Shown here: positions 15,798-22,272 of the stretch, piece after piece
How the letters are laid out: each line of letters starts with the position of its first letter
How positions within the stretch are numbered: the first letter of the stretch is position 1
Notes under the pieces: generated by a model
What the model was told of the DNA's origin: nothing
What the model saw: only the letters and a program-made list of their open reading frames with translations
Databases searched by the model: none
Program-made: the position numbers and the translations under genes
Assembly (NCBI RefSeq): GCF_002940685.1
Contig: NZ_PNFP01000001.1
Coordinates: forward strand, 545,994 to 609,993
DNA: 64,000 nucleotides
Reading direction: 5' to 3'
Origin: Ensifer adhaerens
GTDB lineage: Bacteria > Pseudomonadota > Alphaproteobacteria > Rhizobiales > Rhizobiaceae

Positions 15798-16147
15798 TCC
15801 GCAGCCTCCACCCACTGATCGCCAACGCGGCTATCGAGCATTGCCTGATAGGAATAATCGGCGTCAGGCTCGGACTGCTCGGCGTACTTCTCCGCAAAGA
15901 AGGTCTGCGCGTGAGGATCGTTCTCGATGACATCCTTCATGATGTCGAAGAGCCAGCGCTTGAGCTGACTACCGAGGCCAGCACCGCCGTTACGGTCGAA
16001 GAAGGCGCCATCGTCGAGGCGGATATCGGAGACGTAGAACGCGTCGTCTCCGTCGCTGACAAGCTCTGCGACCCCGTAGGCCATCATTCCGTTACCGAAT
16101 ACTGGTAATTCATCAAATTCGTAGGGAATCGAGAATGCTGTGTTCAT
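15794..16147 (-). CDS. Hypothetical phage protein, 117 residues
   Basis: Acidic protein starting MNTAFSIPYEFDELPVFG. The central DDAFYVSDIRLDDGAFF suggests a small beta-rich fold. No motif recognised. Lies between coupled genes of the leftward operon. Confidence 0.5.
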   Translation of the reverse strand: MNTAFSIPYEFDELPVFGNGMMAYGVAELVSDGDDAFYVSDIRLDDGAFFDRNGGAGLGSQLKRWLFDIMKDVIENDPHAQTFFAEKYAEQSEPDADYSYQAMLDSRVGDQWVEAAE

Positions 16148-16151
16148 CGTC

Positions 16152-16406
16152 TCAATCCTTGGAAAAGTGGTTGATGATCTCTGGGAGAAGGTTCCGAAGG
16201 ACGGCTATTGCCTCTCCGTCGTATCGGTCTGGCAGGCCGCGAGGTTCTCCCTCGTCCTGGTATTCAAGGCCGTACTCCATCACGTCTGTATTCCGTTGGA
16301 CGTGGCGGATAGCCTCGTAGAGGGCCTTTTTGCTCCAAGGGCCCGCAGACAGAGACGCCTCTATCGAGGCCAGCGCGTTTAGCAGTTCCGCCTTCTCCAT
16401 CTTCAT
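16152..16406 (-). CDS. Hypothetical phage protein, 84 residues
   Basis: Helical, starting MKMEKAELLNALASIEASLS and ending NHFSKD. The start is preceded by a leader carrying a 15-bp piece of the repeat also found before 16855 and 17760. A second ATG at 16400 is possible. No family recognised. Confidence 0.5.
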   Translation of the reverse strand: MKMEKAELLNALASIEASLSAGPWSKKALYEAIRHVQRNTDVMEYGLEYQDEGEPRGLPDRYDGEAIAVLRNLLPEIINHFSKD

Positions 16407-16417
16407 CTCCGTTCCGT

Positions 16418-16432
16418 GGTGTTCAGCAGATC
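16418..16432. repeat. Partial third copy of the leader repeat
   Basis: GGTGTTCAGCAGATC, shared with 16856-16890 and 17767-17801. Read leftward it encodes the end of a DLLNT tail that overlaps the start of the gene at 16406. Confidence 0.7.
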
Positions 16433-16435
16433 AAA

Positions 16436-16855
16436 TCAGTCGATTTGCTTGGTGGTGAGGACGTATCTGTCGCCAACCCGCGTCATGCCCATGATCGCGA
16501 TGCCGCTTGCAGAGCCATATGCAGAGGCCCACAGAGGTGTTTCGTCGTGCATGGTGAAGTCGCCGCCCTTGTAGCCCTCGAACGTGTTGCCGATGGCGTC
16601 GCGCGCCTCCTTGAGGAGTTCGCCGGCAGTGATGGGCGATGAGGCAGGCGGGAAAGATAGATCGCTGTAATAGCCGCGATAGGATTCTGGCGCCGAAGGG
16701 CTGACCGCCGCGTCAAAGTCGAACACTACGATAGCTTCCGGTTCTGCAGCAGACAGCGCTTCGACAAGCGCGCCGAGCGTCAGGTGGTAGTTACCGCGCT
16801 CACGAGAGCTTGCTTCGTTCATTGCGTCTACGAGTGCCTGAAGGTTCATCGTCAT
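16436..16855 (-). CDS. Hypothetical phage protein, 139 residues
   Basis: Acidic alpha/beta protein (LTLGALVEALSAAEPEAIVV, FEGYKGGDFTMHDETPLW). The pattern of a short helical start, then AEPEAIVVFDF, is familiar from phage early genes but has no assigned function. The start is coupled to the upstream gene (ATGA), inside the 35-bp repeat. Confidence 0.55.
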   Translation of the reverse strand: MTMNLQALVDAMNEASSRERGNYHLTLGALVEALSAAEPEAIVVFDFDAAVSPSAPESYRGYYSDLSFPPASSPITAGELLKEARDAIGNTFEGYKGGDFTMHDETPLWASAYGSASGIAIMGMTRVGDRYVLTTKQID

Positions 16856-17550
16856 TTCCTCTCGCTACCGGTGTTCAGCAGATCTGGCGCGGCGTAGATC
16901 AAGTAAGCGTCGGTCTTGGTAGCCAAGATTCTCGGTTCACTGACCTTCTTCAACGTCTCTCGAATTGAAGTTAAAAGCTTCATTTCTTCGTTGGGTATTC
17001 TGCTTCCGTGGAAGTATTCGGAGTCGGCGCGCGGATCGAAGTAGGCCTCGCATTCGGACAGAGCGGCAGTTAGGTATGAAACCTCATCAAGCAACCGGCA
17101 CAGTTCGGTGGCCAGTTCACCACGTTCTCGCCTAACGGTTTCCGCGTCATCTGCTTGATTGCTAGCGTCAACCTTTAGACGCTCTTGTTCTTTGTCGCGC
17201 CTGATCTCCGACTTGCGCCCCATCCACATTTCTGTGTCGAGCCACATGTCAGCCCCAGTAAAGGAATGCTTGTGAAGCCATTCCCATTGGGGGCTGAGAT
17301 CGACAAGCTCAAGGACGCGATCGGCGTAGTCTTTGTTGACGGCAGATATCGCAGTTTCTCTGCTGTCGAATTTAGGTGCTTCACCGTCAACCTTCGGCAA
17401 CCCGACGCCGTTCCACAACGCGCCTTCCTTGATCCGCCAAACATCGTACTGAAAGCCGAACGGTGTCTTAGCGATCGTGGAGGAGTAGCCTGCTTCATCG
17501 GTGCTTTCCGGACTCCAAGCCAATGGCTTGACATTTTCTCCGCGTGACAT
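16852..17550 (-). CDS. Hypothetical phage protein with APDLLN tail, 232 residues
   Basis: The middle is coiled coil (EQERLKVDASNQADDAETVR). The C-terminal AAPDLLNTGSERK resembles the ends of the common ARLIAAAPELL family. That tail is encoded by the 35-bp repeat at 16856-16890. No catalytic motif. Confidence 0.5.
   Translation of the reverse strand: MSRGENVKPLAWSPESTDEAGYSSTIAKTPFGFQYDVWRIKEGALWNGVGLPKVDGEAPKFDSRETAISAVNKDYADRVLELVDLSPQWEWLHKHSFTGADMWLDTEMWMGRKSEIRRDKEQERLKVDASNQADDAETVRRERGELATELCRLLDEVSYLTAALSECEAYFDPRADSEYFHGSRIPNEEMKLLTSIRETLKKVSEPRILATKTDAYLIYAAPDLLNTGSERK
16856..16890. repeat. 35-bp direct repeat, copy 1
   Basis: Identical to 17767-17801. On the minus strand it encodes DLLNTGSERK at the end of the gene stopping at 16852 and ends in a GAGAGGAA ribosome-binding site for the gene starting at 16855. 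Confidence 0.9.
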
Positions 17551-17559
17551 GTCCGATCC

Positions 17560-17760
17560 TCACAGCATCGAGCAGTAGGACATTGCAGCGTCCTTATTCG
17601 GGAACTGCTGGCGTCCTGCTGCGGTGTGTACGTTCCAAGGCGAGAAAGGCTTGTTAGACTTCATCACCGTGGCGATAACCTCGCCTTCGCGGACCAACTC
17701 GAATGCCGAAACCCTCTGGCCGTTGAAGGTGTATGCCCTGTGGTTCGTGATCTCGGTCAT
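17560..17760 (-). CDS. Hypothetical phage protein, 66 residues
   Basis: First gene of the leftward operon after PL. Starts MTEITNHRAYTFNGQRVSAF; a compact beta-rich small protein (GEVIATVMKSNKPFSPWNVH). GAGAGGAAGAG from the leader repeat is its ribosome-binding site. Being first behind PL, it could be a delayed-early regulator, but no motif shows this. Confidence 0.55.
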   Translation of the reverse strand: MTEITNHRAYTFNGQRVSAFELVREGEVIATVMKSNKPFSPWNVHTAAGRQQFPNKDAAMSYCSML

Positions 17761-17766
17761 TGTCTC

Positions 17767-17801
17767 TTCCTCTCGCTACCGGTGTTCAGCAGATCTGGCG
17801 C
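17767..17801. repeat. 35-bp direct repeat, copy 2
   Basis: Identical to 16856-16890. Here it is not inside a gene but forms the leader between PL and the first operon gene. It still encodes a ghost APDLLNTGSERK tail whose stop overlaps the start at 17760 as ATGA. Confidence 0.9.
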
Positions 17802-17831
17802 TTGCCGTCTTCGTGCCTTTCGATGTTGACC

Positions 17832-17859
17832 ATTATGCACGCGATTGCGTTCACGTCAA
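17832..17859 (-). promoter_or_regulatory. Leftward early promoter PL with operator OL1 in its spacer
   Basis: Minus strand: -35 TTGACG (17859-17854), 16-bp spacer, -10 CATAAT (17837-17832). The operator TGAACGCAATCGCGTGCA (17853-17836) fills the spacer. It drives the operon starting at 17760 with a leader of about 65 bases. The spacer is nearly the same as that of PR at 18424-18451. Confidence 0.75.
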
Positions 17860-17866
17860 GCTGTAT

Positions 17867-17884
17867 CGAACGAAAAAACGTGCA
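17867..17884. promoter_or_regulatory. Operator OL2 (candidate)
   Basis: CGAACGAAAAAACGTGCA matches the consensus TGAACGC-N4-GCGTGCA at most half-site positions. It lies just upstream of the PL -35, centre 31 bp from OL1. Confidence 0.5.
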
Positions 17885-17934
17885 ATCAATTCTTAACAAA
17901 GAATGCTGATAGGAAATAAATCCTATTGACTGGC

Positions 17935-17952
17935 GAAACGCCGAGGCGTTCA
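17935..17952. promoter_or_regulatory. Additional operator-like site
   Basis: GAAACGCCGAGGCGTTCA has one perfect half-site (GCGTTCA) and one 5/7 half-site. It lies in the spacer of a weak rightward promoter-like pair, TTGACT (17926-17931) and TTCAAT (17949-17954). A transcript from there would run antisense to the repressor. The rest of 17885-18071 holds nothing else I recognise. Confidence 0.35.
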
Positions 17953-18071
17953 ATCATCGCGCTGAAGTTGAGAATGCAAAGGCAGTGATGTGGAAGATTT
18001 AATACGGATAGCGCTTATGTGGCGCGACCTAAGTCAGTCCCGCCGCTCCGACATTAGGAGCCAGGTATTAT

Positions 18072-18371
18072 CTACCTTTGTTTTTCCAGAAGCGCCCGCA
18101 AATGACGCTTTTGATCGTCTGGCATCGCCGCCACAAGGCGCAAAAAGTCTTCGTCCTCACGGGACATCTCAACGCCAGTAAATATGTACGCTAGGCTGAC
18201 GTTCAGAACATCAGCGAGCTTGACGACGCGATCAGCGCTCGGAGCCTTCCCCCCAGCCATGAATTCACTGACAAAATTAGGACCGAATCCGCACTTGGCT
18301 GAGAGTGAACGGTATGATTGTCCGCTCTCATCAATCTTCACGCCTAAGCGGGCTCTCCAGTCGTCGGTCAT
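18072..18371 (-). CDS. XRE-family phage repressor (CI-like, short)
   Basis: 99 residues. HTH_XRE at about residues 10-65 (SYRSLSAKCGFGPNFVSEFM, APSADRVVKLADVLNVSLAY). The C-terminal 30 residues are helical, and the LexA/CI peptidase domain is absent, so induction is unlikely to work by RecA-stimulated self-cleavage. It sits between PL and PR, each with the same operator, as expected for the lysogeny repressor. No clear ribosome-binding site is seen. Confidence 0.8.
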   Translation of the reverse strand: MTDDWRARLGVKIDESGQSYRSLSAKCGFGPNFVSEFMAGGKAPSADRVVKLADVLNVSLAYIFTGVEMSREDEDFLRLVAAMPDDQKRHLRALLEKQR

Positions 18372-18404
18372 AAGCTGTCATTACCATAATTGAAAAAATC
18401 TGCA

Positions 18405-18422
18405 TGAACGTTATTGCGTGGG
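18405..18422. promoter_or_regulatory. Operator OR2 (candidate)
   Basis: TGAACGTTATTGCGTGGG, centre 25 bp from OR1, on the repressor side. Its position upstream of the repressor start at 18371 would suit autoregulation. One half-site is weaker than in OR1. Confidence 0.5.
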
Positions 18423-18423
18423 C

Positions 18424-18451
18424 TTGCTATGAACGCGAAAGCGTGCATAAT
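18424..18451 (+). promoter_or_regulatory. Rightward early promoter PR with operator OR1 in its spacer
   Basis: -35 TTGCTA (18424-18429), 16-bp spacer, -10 CATAAT (18446-18451). OR1 TGAACGCGAAAGCGTGCA is at 18430-18447. The expected start point, seven to eight bases on, coincides with the ATG at 18459. Confidence 0.75.
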
Positions 18452-18458
18452 GCGAGAC

Positions 18459-18674
18459 ATGCAAACGAACCTCTTAAATGACATCGAATATTTCTTGTCC
18501 GAAACGGGCATGACTGAAGCCACGTTCTGCCGAATGGTAGACAACGGGCGACTGTTCGAGCGCCTTAGGACGGTAGGTAAACGAGGTCGCCCAGGAAGGG
18601 TTTGGCCTGAGACTGAATCTGAAATACGCGCCTTCATGATCGCATACAGAATGCGGAGGAAGGAAGTTGCATGA
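18459..18674 (+). CDS. Cro-position DNA-binding protein (candidate)
   Basis: 71 residues from the ATG at 18459; upstream ATG codons at 18429 and 18450 lie in or before the PR -10. ETGMTEATFCRMVDNGRLFE could be a helix-turn-helix, followed by a basic patch (TVGKRGRPGRVW). First gene after PR and divergent from the repressor, the place of Cro. No ribosome-binding site is visible, and the predicted mRNA start is at the AUG. Confidence 0.6.
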   Translation: MQTNLLNDIEYFLSETGMTEATFCRMVDNGRLFERLRTVGKRGRPGRVWPETESEIRAFMIAYRMRRKEVA

Positions 18675-18711
18675 CCGTCTTACTCAGCTTCAAAGCTGGG
18701 AGGGTCACGCA

Positions 18712-19371
18712 ATGATCGCTCCCGAGATTCTCGACGCAATGGTTGCCGCTGGTTGCACAGCGGAACAGATAGTCGCGGCAGTGAAGGCTGACGCTCAGGC
18801 GGATGCAGATAAGCTCGCTCGGAAGCGTTCGGCCGACGCTGAACGGAAGCGCAAACAAAGGGCAAATGTCACGCGGACATCGTGTGACATCGATGGACAT
18901 GGTGTGACATCCACGGAATCCGTGGACCCCCCTTTCTCTGATAAAGAAAGGTCCCCCACACCCCCTAAAGAAATTAACTCTAACCCCCGCGAAACAAAAC
19001 GCGCGCGTGGGTCGAGGCTTCCAGACGATTGGGCTCTCCCGGCGAAATGGGGGCAATGGGCTCTTTCGGAGGGATGGATCGAGGCGGATATCCGTTTCGA
19101 AGCTGAACGGTTCCGAGACTTCTGGTGCTCGAAAGCAGGCAAGGACGCCACCAAGATCGATTGGGAAGCCACATGGCGAAACTGGATCAGAAGCGCGAAA
19201 GGCAGGTCGCAACAGCGATCCCAGCCTCCTCCAAAGCCAAAATCCGAATTCCAACGGAAGCATGAAGAAGCAATCGCAGTCCTGACCAAATCCCTCGGAG
19301 GGAACGATGAACGAGATAGTTTCCACGGTGCAACAATCGACATCAGCGCAGCAGATTTCCGCGCTCACTGA
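18712..19371 (+). CDS. Phage replication initiator-like protein
   Basis: 219 residues from the ATG at 18712, behind GGGAGGG. The N-terminal part is helical and basic (KLARKRSADAERKRKQRANV). A low-complexity linker follows, then a conserved C-terminal domain (RLPDDWALPAKWGQWALSEG, FRDFWCSKAG, DWEATWRNWIRSA) common in phage O-like replication proteins. Iterons sit in the DNA encoding the linker, which is where lambda carries its origin inside gene O. It would bind these and recruit host helicase. Confidence 0.7.
   Translation: MIAPEILDAMVAAGCTAEQIVAAVKADAQADADKLARKRSADAERKRKQRANVTRTSCDIDGHGVTSTESVDPPFSDKERSPTPPKEINSNPRETKRARGSRLPDDWALPAKWGQWALSEGWIEADIRFEAERFRDFWCSKAGKDATKIDWEATWRNWIRSAKGRSQQRSQPPPKPKSEFQRKHEEAIAVLTKSLGGNDERDSFHGATIDISAADFRAH
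18867..18955. other. ori: Candidate phage replication origin inside the initiator gene
   Basis: Two 17-bp iterons GGACAT-S-GTGTGACATC at 18875-18891 and 18895-18911 have an exact 20-bp period, with an inverted half-site TGTCAC at 18867. They are followed by a perfect palindrome CCACGGA-A-TCCGTGG (18911-18925), then a hairpin CCTTTCT/AGAAAGG (about 18931-18951) and an A-rich stretch. Period, palindrome and A/T-rich flank match phage origin architecture. Confidence 0.6.
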
Positions 19372-19789
19372 GCGTCTGGCACCTGCCGGTGATGAAGTCG
19401 TTAAGTCAAGCATCCTAAGCCTGCTTCGTATGGGTCTTGTGCTTCCTCAAAACATGGAAGCATCTGACATGGCTGCGGCATACGGTTTTGCTCTCGCGAA
19501 GGTGTCTATACACGGCATCAAGGCCGCTACGGCGAAGATTGCTCGCGGCGAATACCAGCGAGACTTTATGGACATCATCCCCCGTCCGCCAGAGTTCGCA
19601 GCTCTAGCCAGGGCAGAAGAGGCATCGATCCGGGCCGATCTGGTTCGCCTTCGCGAGACCGAGGCATCACGCCTTCTCTGCAAGTCAGAGCCGAAGAACG
19701 AGGAAGTTAAGGCGCGCATTCGTGAGCTTGTGGCCTCTGCAAAATCGTCCCTCACCCCCTCGAAAGAGAAGGTGGAGACAGCGTCATGA
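19307..19789 (+). CDS. Hypothetical replication-module protein, 160 residues
   Basis: Helical protein overlapping the initiator gene by 65 bases. Contains SILSLLRMGLVLPQNMEASD and a coiled-coil C-terminal third (IRADLVRLRETEASRLL). Its place after the initiator recalls helicase-loader genes, but no AAA motif is present. Function unknown. Confidence 0.55.
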   Translation: MNEIVSTVQQSTSAQQISALTERLAPAGDEVVKSSILSLLRMGLVLPQNMEASDMAAAYGFALAKVSIHGIKAATAKIARGEYQRDFMDIIPRPPEFAALARAEEASIRADLVRLRETEASRLLCKSEPKNEEVKARIRELVASAKSSLTPSKEKVETAS

Positions 19790-20046
19790 GCGAGAAGCTT
19801 GCAAACTGTCCTTTCTGCGGTGGCGAGGCCAAGCACAACGATGGCGGCAACAGCGTCTACGGACGGTTCTGGTGGGCTGTCTGGTGCGATGAGTGCGAAA
19901 TCGAGATGCGAGACCGAGAGGTCTGGAAGCATGAAGGAGACCGCACAGTCCTCGCTCTCCCGGCCAAAGAATGTTTCGACCGCTGGAACCGTCGTCACCA
20001 AGAGCAAGACCAATCCTCCACCTTCGAACGGATGATGAGCAAATGA
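19786..20046 (+). CDS. Lar-like restriction alleviation protein
   Basis: 86 residues with the Lar pattern: NCPFCGGEAKHNDGGNSVYG, WWAVWCDECEIE, and a C-terminal CFDRWNRRH. Lar proteins reduce type I restriction by favouring host methylation; here the role is inferred from the zinc-ribbon pattern only. Start overlaps the previous stop (ATGA). Confidence 0.7.
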   Translation: MSEKLANCPFCGGEAKHNDGGNSVYGRFWWAVWCDECEIEMRDREVWKHEGDRTVLALPAKECFDRWNRRHQEQDQSSTFERMMSK

Positions 20047-20255
20047 CAGGCCGACACGCAGGATACTTTGTCTCTCTTGAAGAGAACCTCAGAGAGGATG
20101 ACGCAGAGGCCACCCTGAATGCTCTCAGGCAGATCAAGGGCGTCCTCAGCGTCGAGCCAAAAATTGCTGATGCGTCCGACCTGATCGCAACAGCCCGCAT
20201 TCGTAGAGAATTCGAAAGAGCATTCATCACTGCTTTCCAAGGGGCTTTGAAATGA
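20043..20255 (+). CDS. Small hypothetical phage protein
   Basis: 70 residues from the ATG at 20043 (ATGA overlap). Starts MTGRHAGYFVSLEENLRED and contains ATLNALRQIKGVLSVEP. This resembles a small early phage protein seen widely (VSLEKDIREDDAE type) with unknown role. Confidence 0.6.
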   Translation: MTGRHAGYFVSLEENLREDDAEATLNALRQIKGVLSVEPKIADASDLIATARIRREFERAFITAFQGALK

Positions 20256-20467
20256 CCGACACCTTTATTTCCTTCCAAAGCGCAATGCTCATCGGCCTTA
20301 CCTGCTTGGTATCTGGCATGTTCTGCGGCGCAGGTGCCTTTGCTGCTGCTCTTGAGATCTTCGGTCCTGAGAAGGAGCCGCGCGTCGATTATGACCGTCT
20401 TCAGCGCGAGCTTGACGACGAGTTCGGCGGCACTGGCACGGAAGCCGGCGTTCTGAGGACGCTCTGA
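20252..20467 (+). CDS. Single-span membrane protein
   Basis: 71 residues. A hydrophobic segment from about 12 to 36 (MLIGLTCLVSGMFCGAGAFA) precedes a charged cytoplasmic tail (PRVDYDRLQRELDDEF). ATGA overlap with the gene before. Unknown function. Confidence 0.55.
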   Translation: MTDTFISFQSAMLIGLTCLVSGMFCGAGAFAAALEIFGPEKEPRVDYDRLQRELDDEFGGTGTEAGVLRTL

Positions 20468-20468
20468 A

Positions 20469-20699
20469 ATGGACTGGCAGCCGATCGCGACATTCTTGGA
20501 TGAGGATACAAAGGGACCTTGGACTTCCCAATACCTCCTTGCCCATTCCGAGAAAAAGTGGCGCCGGTTCGGCCGTTTCGATCGCACTCTGAAGCGCTGG
20601 TATTACAGCGGGACTGATGAGCGTTCCCAATGGTCTCAGATAGAAGGCGATGCCCCAACACATTGGATGCGCATACCTGAACTACCGAAACACGATTAG
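20469..20699 (+). CDS. DUF551 protein
   Basis: 76 residues matching DUF551: MDWQPIATFLDEDTKG at the start and PTHWMRIPELP at the end. Second member in this prophage, after 10676-11158. No known activity. Confidence 0.7.
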   Translation: MDWQPIATFLDEDTKGPWTSQYLLAHSEKKWRRFGRFDRTLKRWYYSGTDERSQWSQIEGDAPTHWMRIPELPKHD

Positions 20700-20727
20700 C
20701 TGGCGGTCCCCCTCCCTCCGCCGCCGG

Positions 20728-20919
20728 CTAACGCGAGACCTCTTCCGGTGTCCTCCGCTCCGTTGAGGAGGTCTCGCAGTAAATTCGAGGGAGATCACTC
20801 GCGAGGCGCAAAACTACAGCCTGGGTGATCTCTCCTAAGCAGACGAACTGGAATTCTGCAGCAGTTTGATTGGCGTCATCGCCGCAGAATTCTCTAGTGA
20901 ATGGAATGAGTTGAAACAT
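20728..20919 (-). CDS. Possible leftward small gene
   Basis: A 63-codon minus-strand frame with protein-like composition (REFCGDDANQTAAEFQFVCL, then GEITQAVVLRLASDLPRIYC) in a 300-base gap of the rightward operon. Its ATG at 20919 lies 17 bases from the TGACAG-N7-CTGTCA palindrome. The start region GACGAGATG has no strong ribosome-binding site. Treat as tentative. Confidence 0.3.
   Translation of the reverse strand: MFQLIPFTREFCGDDANQTAAEFQFVCLGEITQAVVLRLASDLPRIYCETSSTERRTPEEVSR
20733..20777. repeat. Inverted repeat GCGAGACCTC/GAGGTCTCGC
   Basis: Perfect 10-bp arms (20733-20742 and 20768-20777) separated by 25 bases. No T tract follows on the plus strand, so it is not a standard terminator. 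It could pause or process the rightward early mRNA after the gene at 20699. Confidence 0.6.
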
Positions 20920-20934
20920 CTCGTTCGCCTCTCG

Positions 20935-20954
20935 TTGACAGGTTCAATCTGTCA
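20935..20954. promoter_or_regulatory. Operator-like palindrome with TTGACA
   Basis: TGACAG-GTTCAAT-CTGTCA at 20936-20954 overlaps a consensus -35 TTGACA at 20935-20940. No good -10 follows at 17 bp. It differs from the PL/PR operator, so a second regulator may bind here, upstream of the gene at 21004. Confidence 0.45.
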
Positions 20955-21003
20955 CGGAGCGATGAGCATGAGGTGCAGAGAAACTAAGCATGTGGAGCAT
21001 GAA

Positions 21004-21351
21004 ATGACGAGCGCAGTTCAAGCCCAAGGGTATGTAAAGCGTATGCTTGAACTTGAGGGCACGACGTGGGGCAACCTCACGAACGCACTTGAGGGTATCG
21101 AGCGCCGCTATGGCATTCCCTATTGGACACTGAACAACCTTCGCACCGGTCGGGCAAAGACCGTCGAAGCTGGCCTGTTCAAGCGTCTCCAGCGTGCCTA
21201 CTACGATCATTGCGAGAGGCAAATCTCTCGCCTCCAGCATGAACTGGAGATCGAGAAAGCGAGGGACGCGAATGATTTGGATGCGGATCTGTTGGCTCAG
21301 GTTCAAAGCCTGGCTGAGAAGGTCAAGGAAGCGAAAGGACGAGTAGGCTGA
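21004..21351 (+). CDS. Hypothetical protein with N-terminal HTH-like region
   Basis: 115 residues from the ATG at 21004, preceded by GGAG; ATG at 20965 is an alternative. GTTWGNLTNALEGIERRYGI and PYWTLNNLRTGRAKTVEAGL look like a DNA-binding domain; the rest is coiled coil. First gene of a second rightward block, just after a palindrome, so possibly a regulator. Not otherwise recognised. Confidence 0.55.
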   Translation: MTSAVQAQGYVKRMLELEGTTWGNLTNALEGIERRYGIPYWTLNNLRTGRAKTVEAGLFKRLQRAYYDHCERQISRLQHELEIEKARDANDLDADLLAQVQSLAEKVKEAKGRVG

Positions 21352-21533
21352 TGCCTTTGCGCGTTCCTGAGAAAGTTGCCTTCCTCGACGGGGAAATTGC
21401 GGGCCTCCAAGCTCGTATCGGAGGGGAAGGCAACGCCGTCCAGCTCCACAAGATGGAGATGCTTTCAGACATCAGGGACGACTACCGGAAATCCATTGAG
21501 GCAGCACGCAAGCGGGAAGAGGCGTCGGAATGA
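21351..21533 (+). CDS. Small helical hypothetical protein
   Basis: 60 residues beginning MPLRVPEKVAFLDGEIAGLQ, charged and helical, coupled at both ends (TGATG before, ATGATG after). No family recognised. Confidence 0.5.
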   Translation: MPLRVPEKVAFLDGEIAGLQARIGGEGNAVQLHKMEMLSDIRDDYRKSIEAARKREEASE

Positions 21534-21883
21534 TGAAGTTCCAATTACCTTACCCACCCAGCGGCTGGGAGCTTTACCGAGGATGGGGCAAAACCCGCTC
21601 GCTGTCTTCCGTCTACAAGAAATGGCGCACTGACGCAGGCTATTTCATCAAGGTTCCCGAGAAGCCGATCGATAAGCCGTTCTCGCTGGCAATTGCCCTC
21701 AAGCGCCAGAACATGCGCCAGGATCTCGACAATCGAAGCAAGGCAATCCTCGACTGCCTTCAGCATTACCAAGTGATCAAAAACGACAATCTCTGTGAAC
21801 GGTTGACGATGTGCTGGTCAGAGGACTTGCCGGCCGAATGCGTCGTGATTTTGCAGATAGCGGAAGAAGGATTGGCAGCGTGA
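21530..21883 (+). CDS. rusA: RusA-like Holliday junction resolvase
   Basis: 117 residues. The RusA signature is plain: N-terminal LPYPPSGWELYRGWGKTRS and RQDLDNRSKAILDCLQ with Asp65 and Asp67 as metal ligands and Lys71, then KNDN. It cuts four-way junctions made during replication and recombination, complementing the annealing protein of the leftward operon. Confidence 0.85.
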   Translation: MMKFQLPYPPSGWELYRGWGKTRSLSSVYKKWRTDAGYFIKVPEKPIDKPFSLAIALKRQNMRQDLDNRSKAILDCLQHYQVIKNDNLCERLTMCWSEDLPAECVVILQIAEEGLAA

Positions 21884-22272
21884 ACGAGATCATGGAAATC
21901 CTCTCTCCGGTGCTAGGAGAAGAGCTGGCGAAAGATGTCATCTCCCATCGCAAGGGCCTCAAGTGCCCACTCACGCCTCGCGGCGCCAAGGCCCTACTGA
22001 AGCAATACGAGATGACCGGCAACCCGATCGAGGCAGCCGAAGAGCACCTTAACCGCGGCTGGCAGGGATTTAAGGCCGAATGGATGCAGAAGGGCAGGAG
22101 CTTCCGCGACGAGCGCAACCCGATGCCTGTCCAGTCAGCGAACTACGGCCGCCCAGAGCCCGTCAACCATCAAGAGCCAGCATCATCACAGGTAGACCCG
22201 GAACGGCGCCGGCAGCTTGCAGAGCTTGCAAGGCAGACGGCACGCGGCATGTCGGCGAGGACGGTGCAATGA
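21880..22272 (+). CDS. Hypothetical phage protein, 130 residues
   Basis: GTG start at 21880 overlaps the rusA stop (GTGA); ATG at 21892 is an alternative. LKCPLTPRGAKALLKQYEMT and GWQGFKAEWMQ resemble the C-terminal part of phage replication proteins that bind DNA. The C-terminal third is Gln/Glu/Arg-rich and disordered. Confidence 0.55.
   Translation: MNEIMEILSPVLGEELAKDVISHRKGLKCPLTPRGAKALLKQYEMTGNPIEAAEEHLNRGWQGFKAEWMQKGRSFRDERNPMPVQSANYGRPEPVNHQEPASSQVDPERRRQLAELARQTARGMSARTVQ

Noticed and set aside
17990..18181. 63-codon plus-strand ORF antisense to the repressor end
   Set aside because: GTG start without a ribosome-binding site, and its second half is only the repressor read backwards. 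Kept in mind because a weak promoter lies upstream.
18867..18925. CRISPR-like short repeats
   Set aside because: Only two repeats of 17 bp with 3-bp gaps inside a gene; no spacers and no cas genes. Better explained as iterons. No CRISPR array was seen elsewhere.
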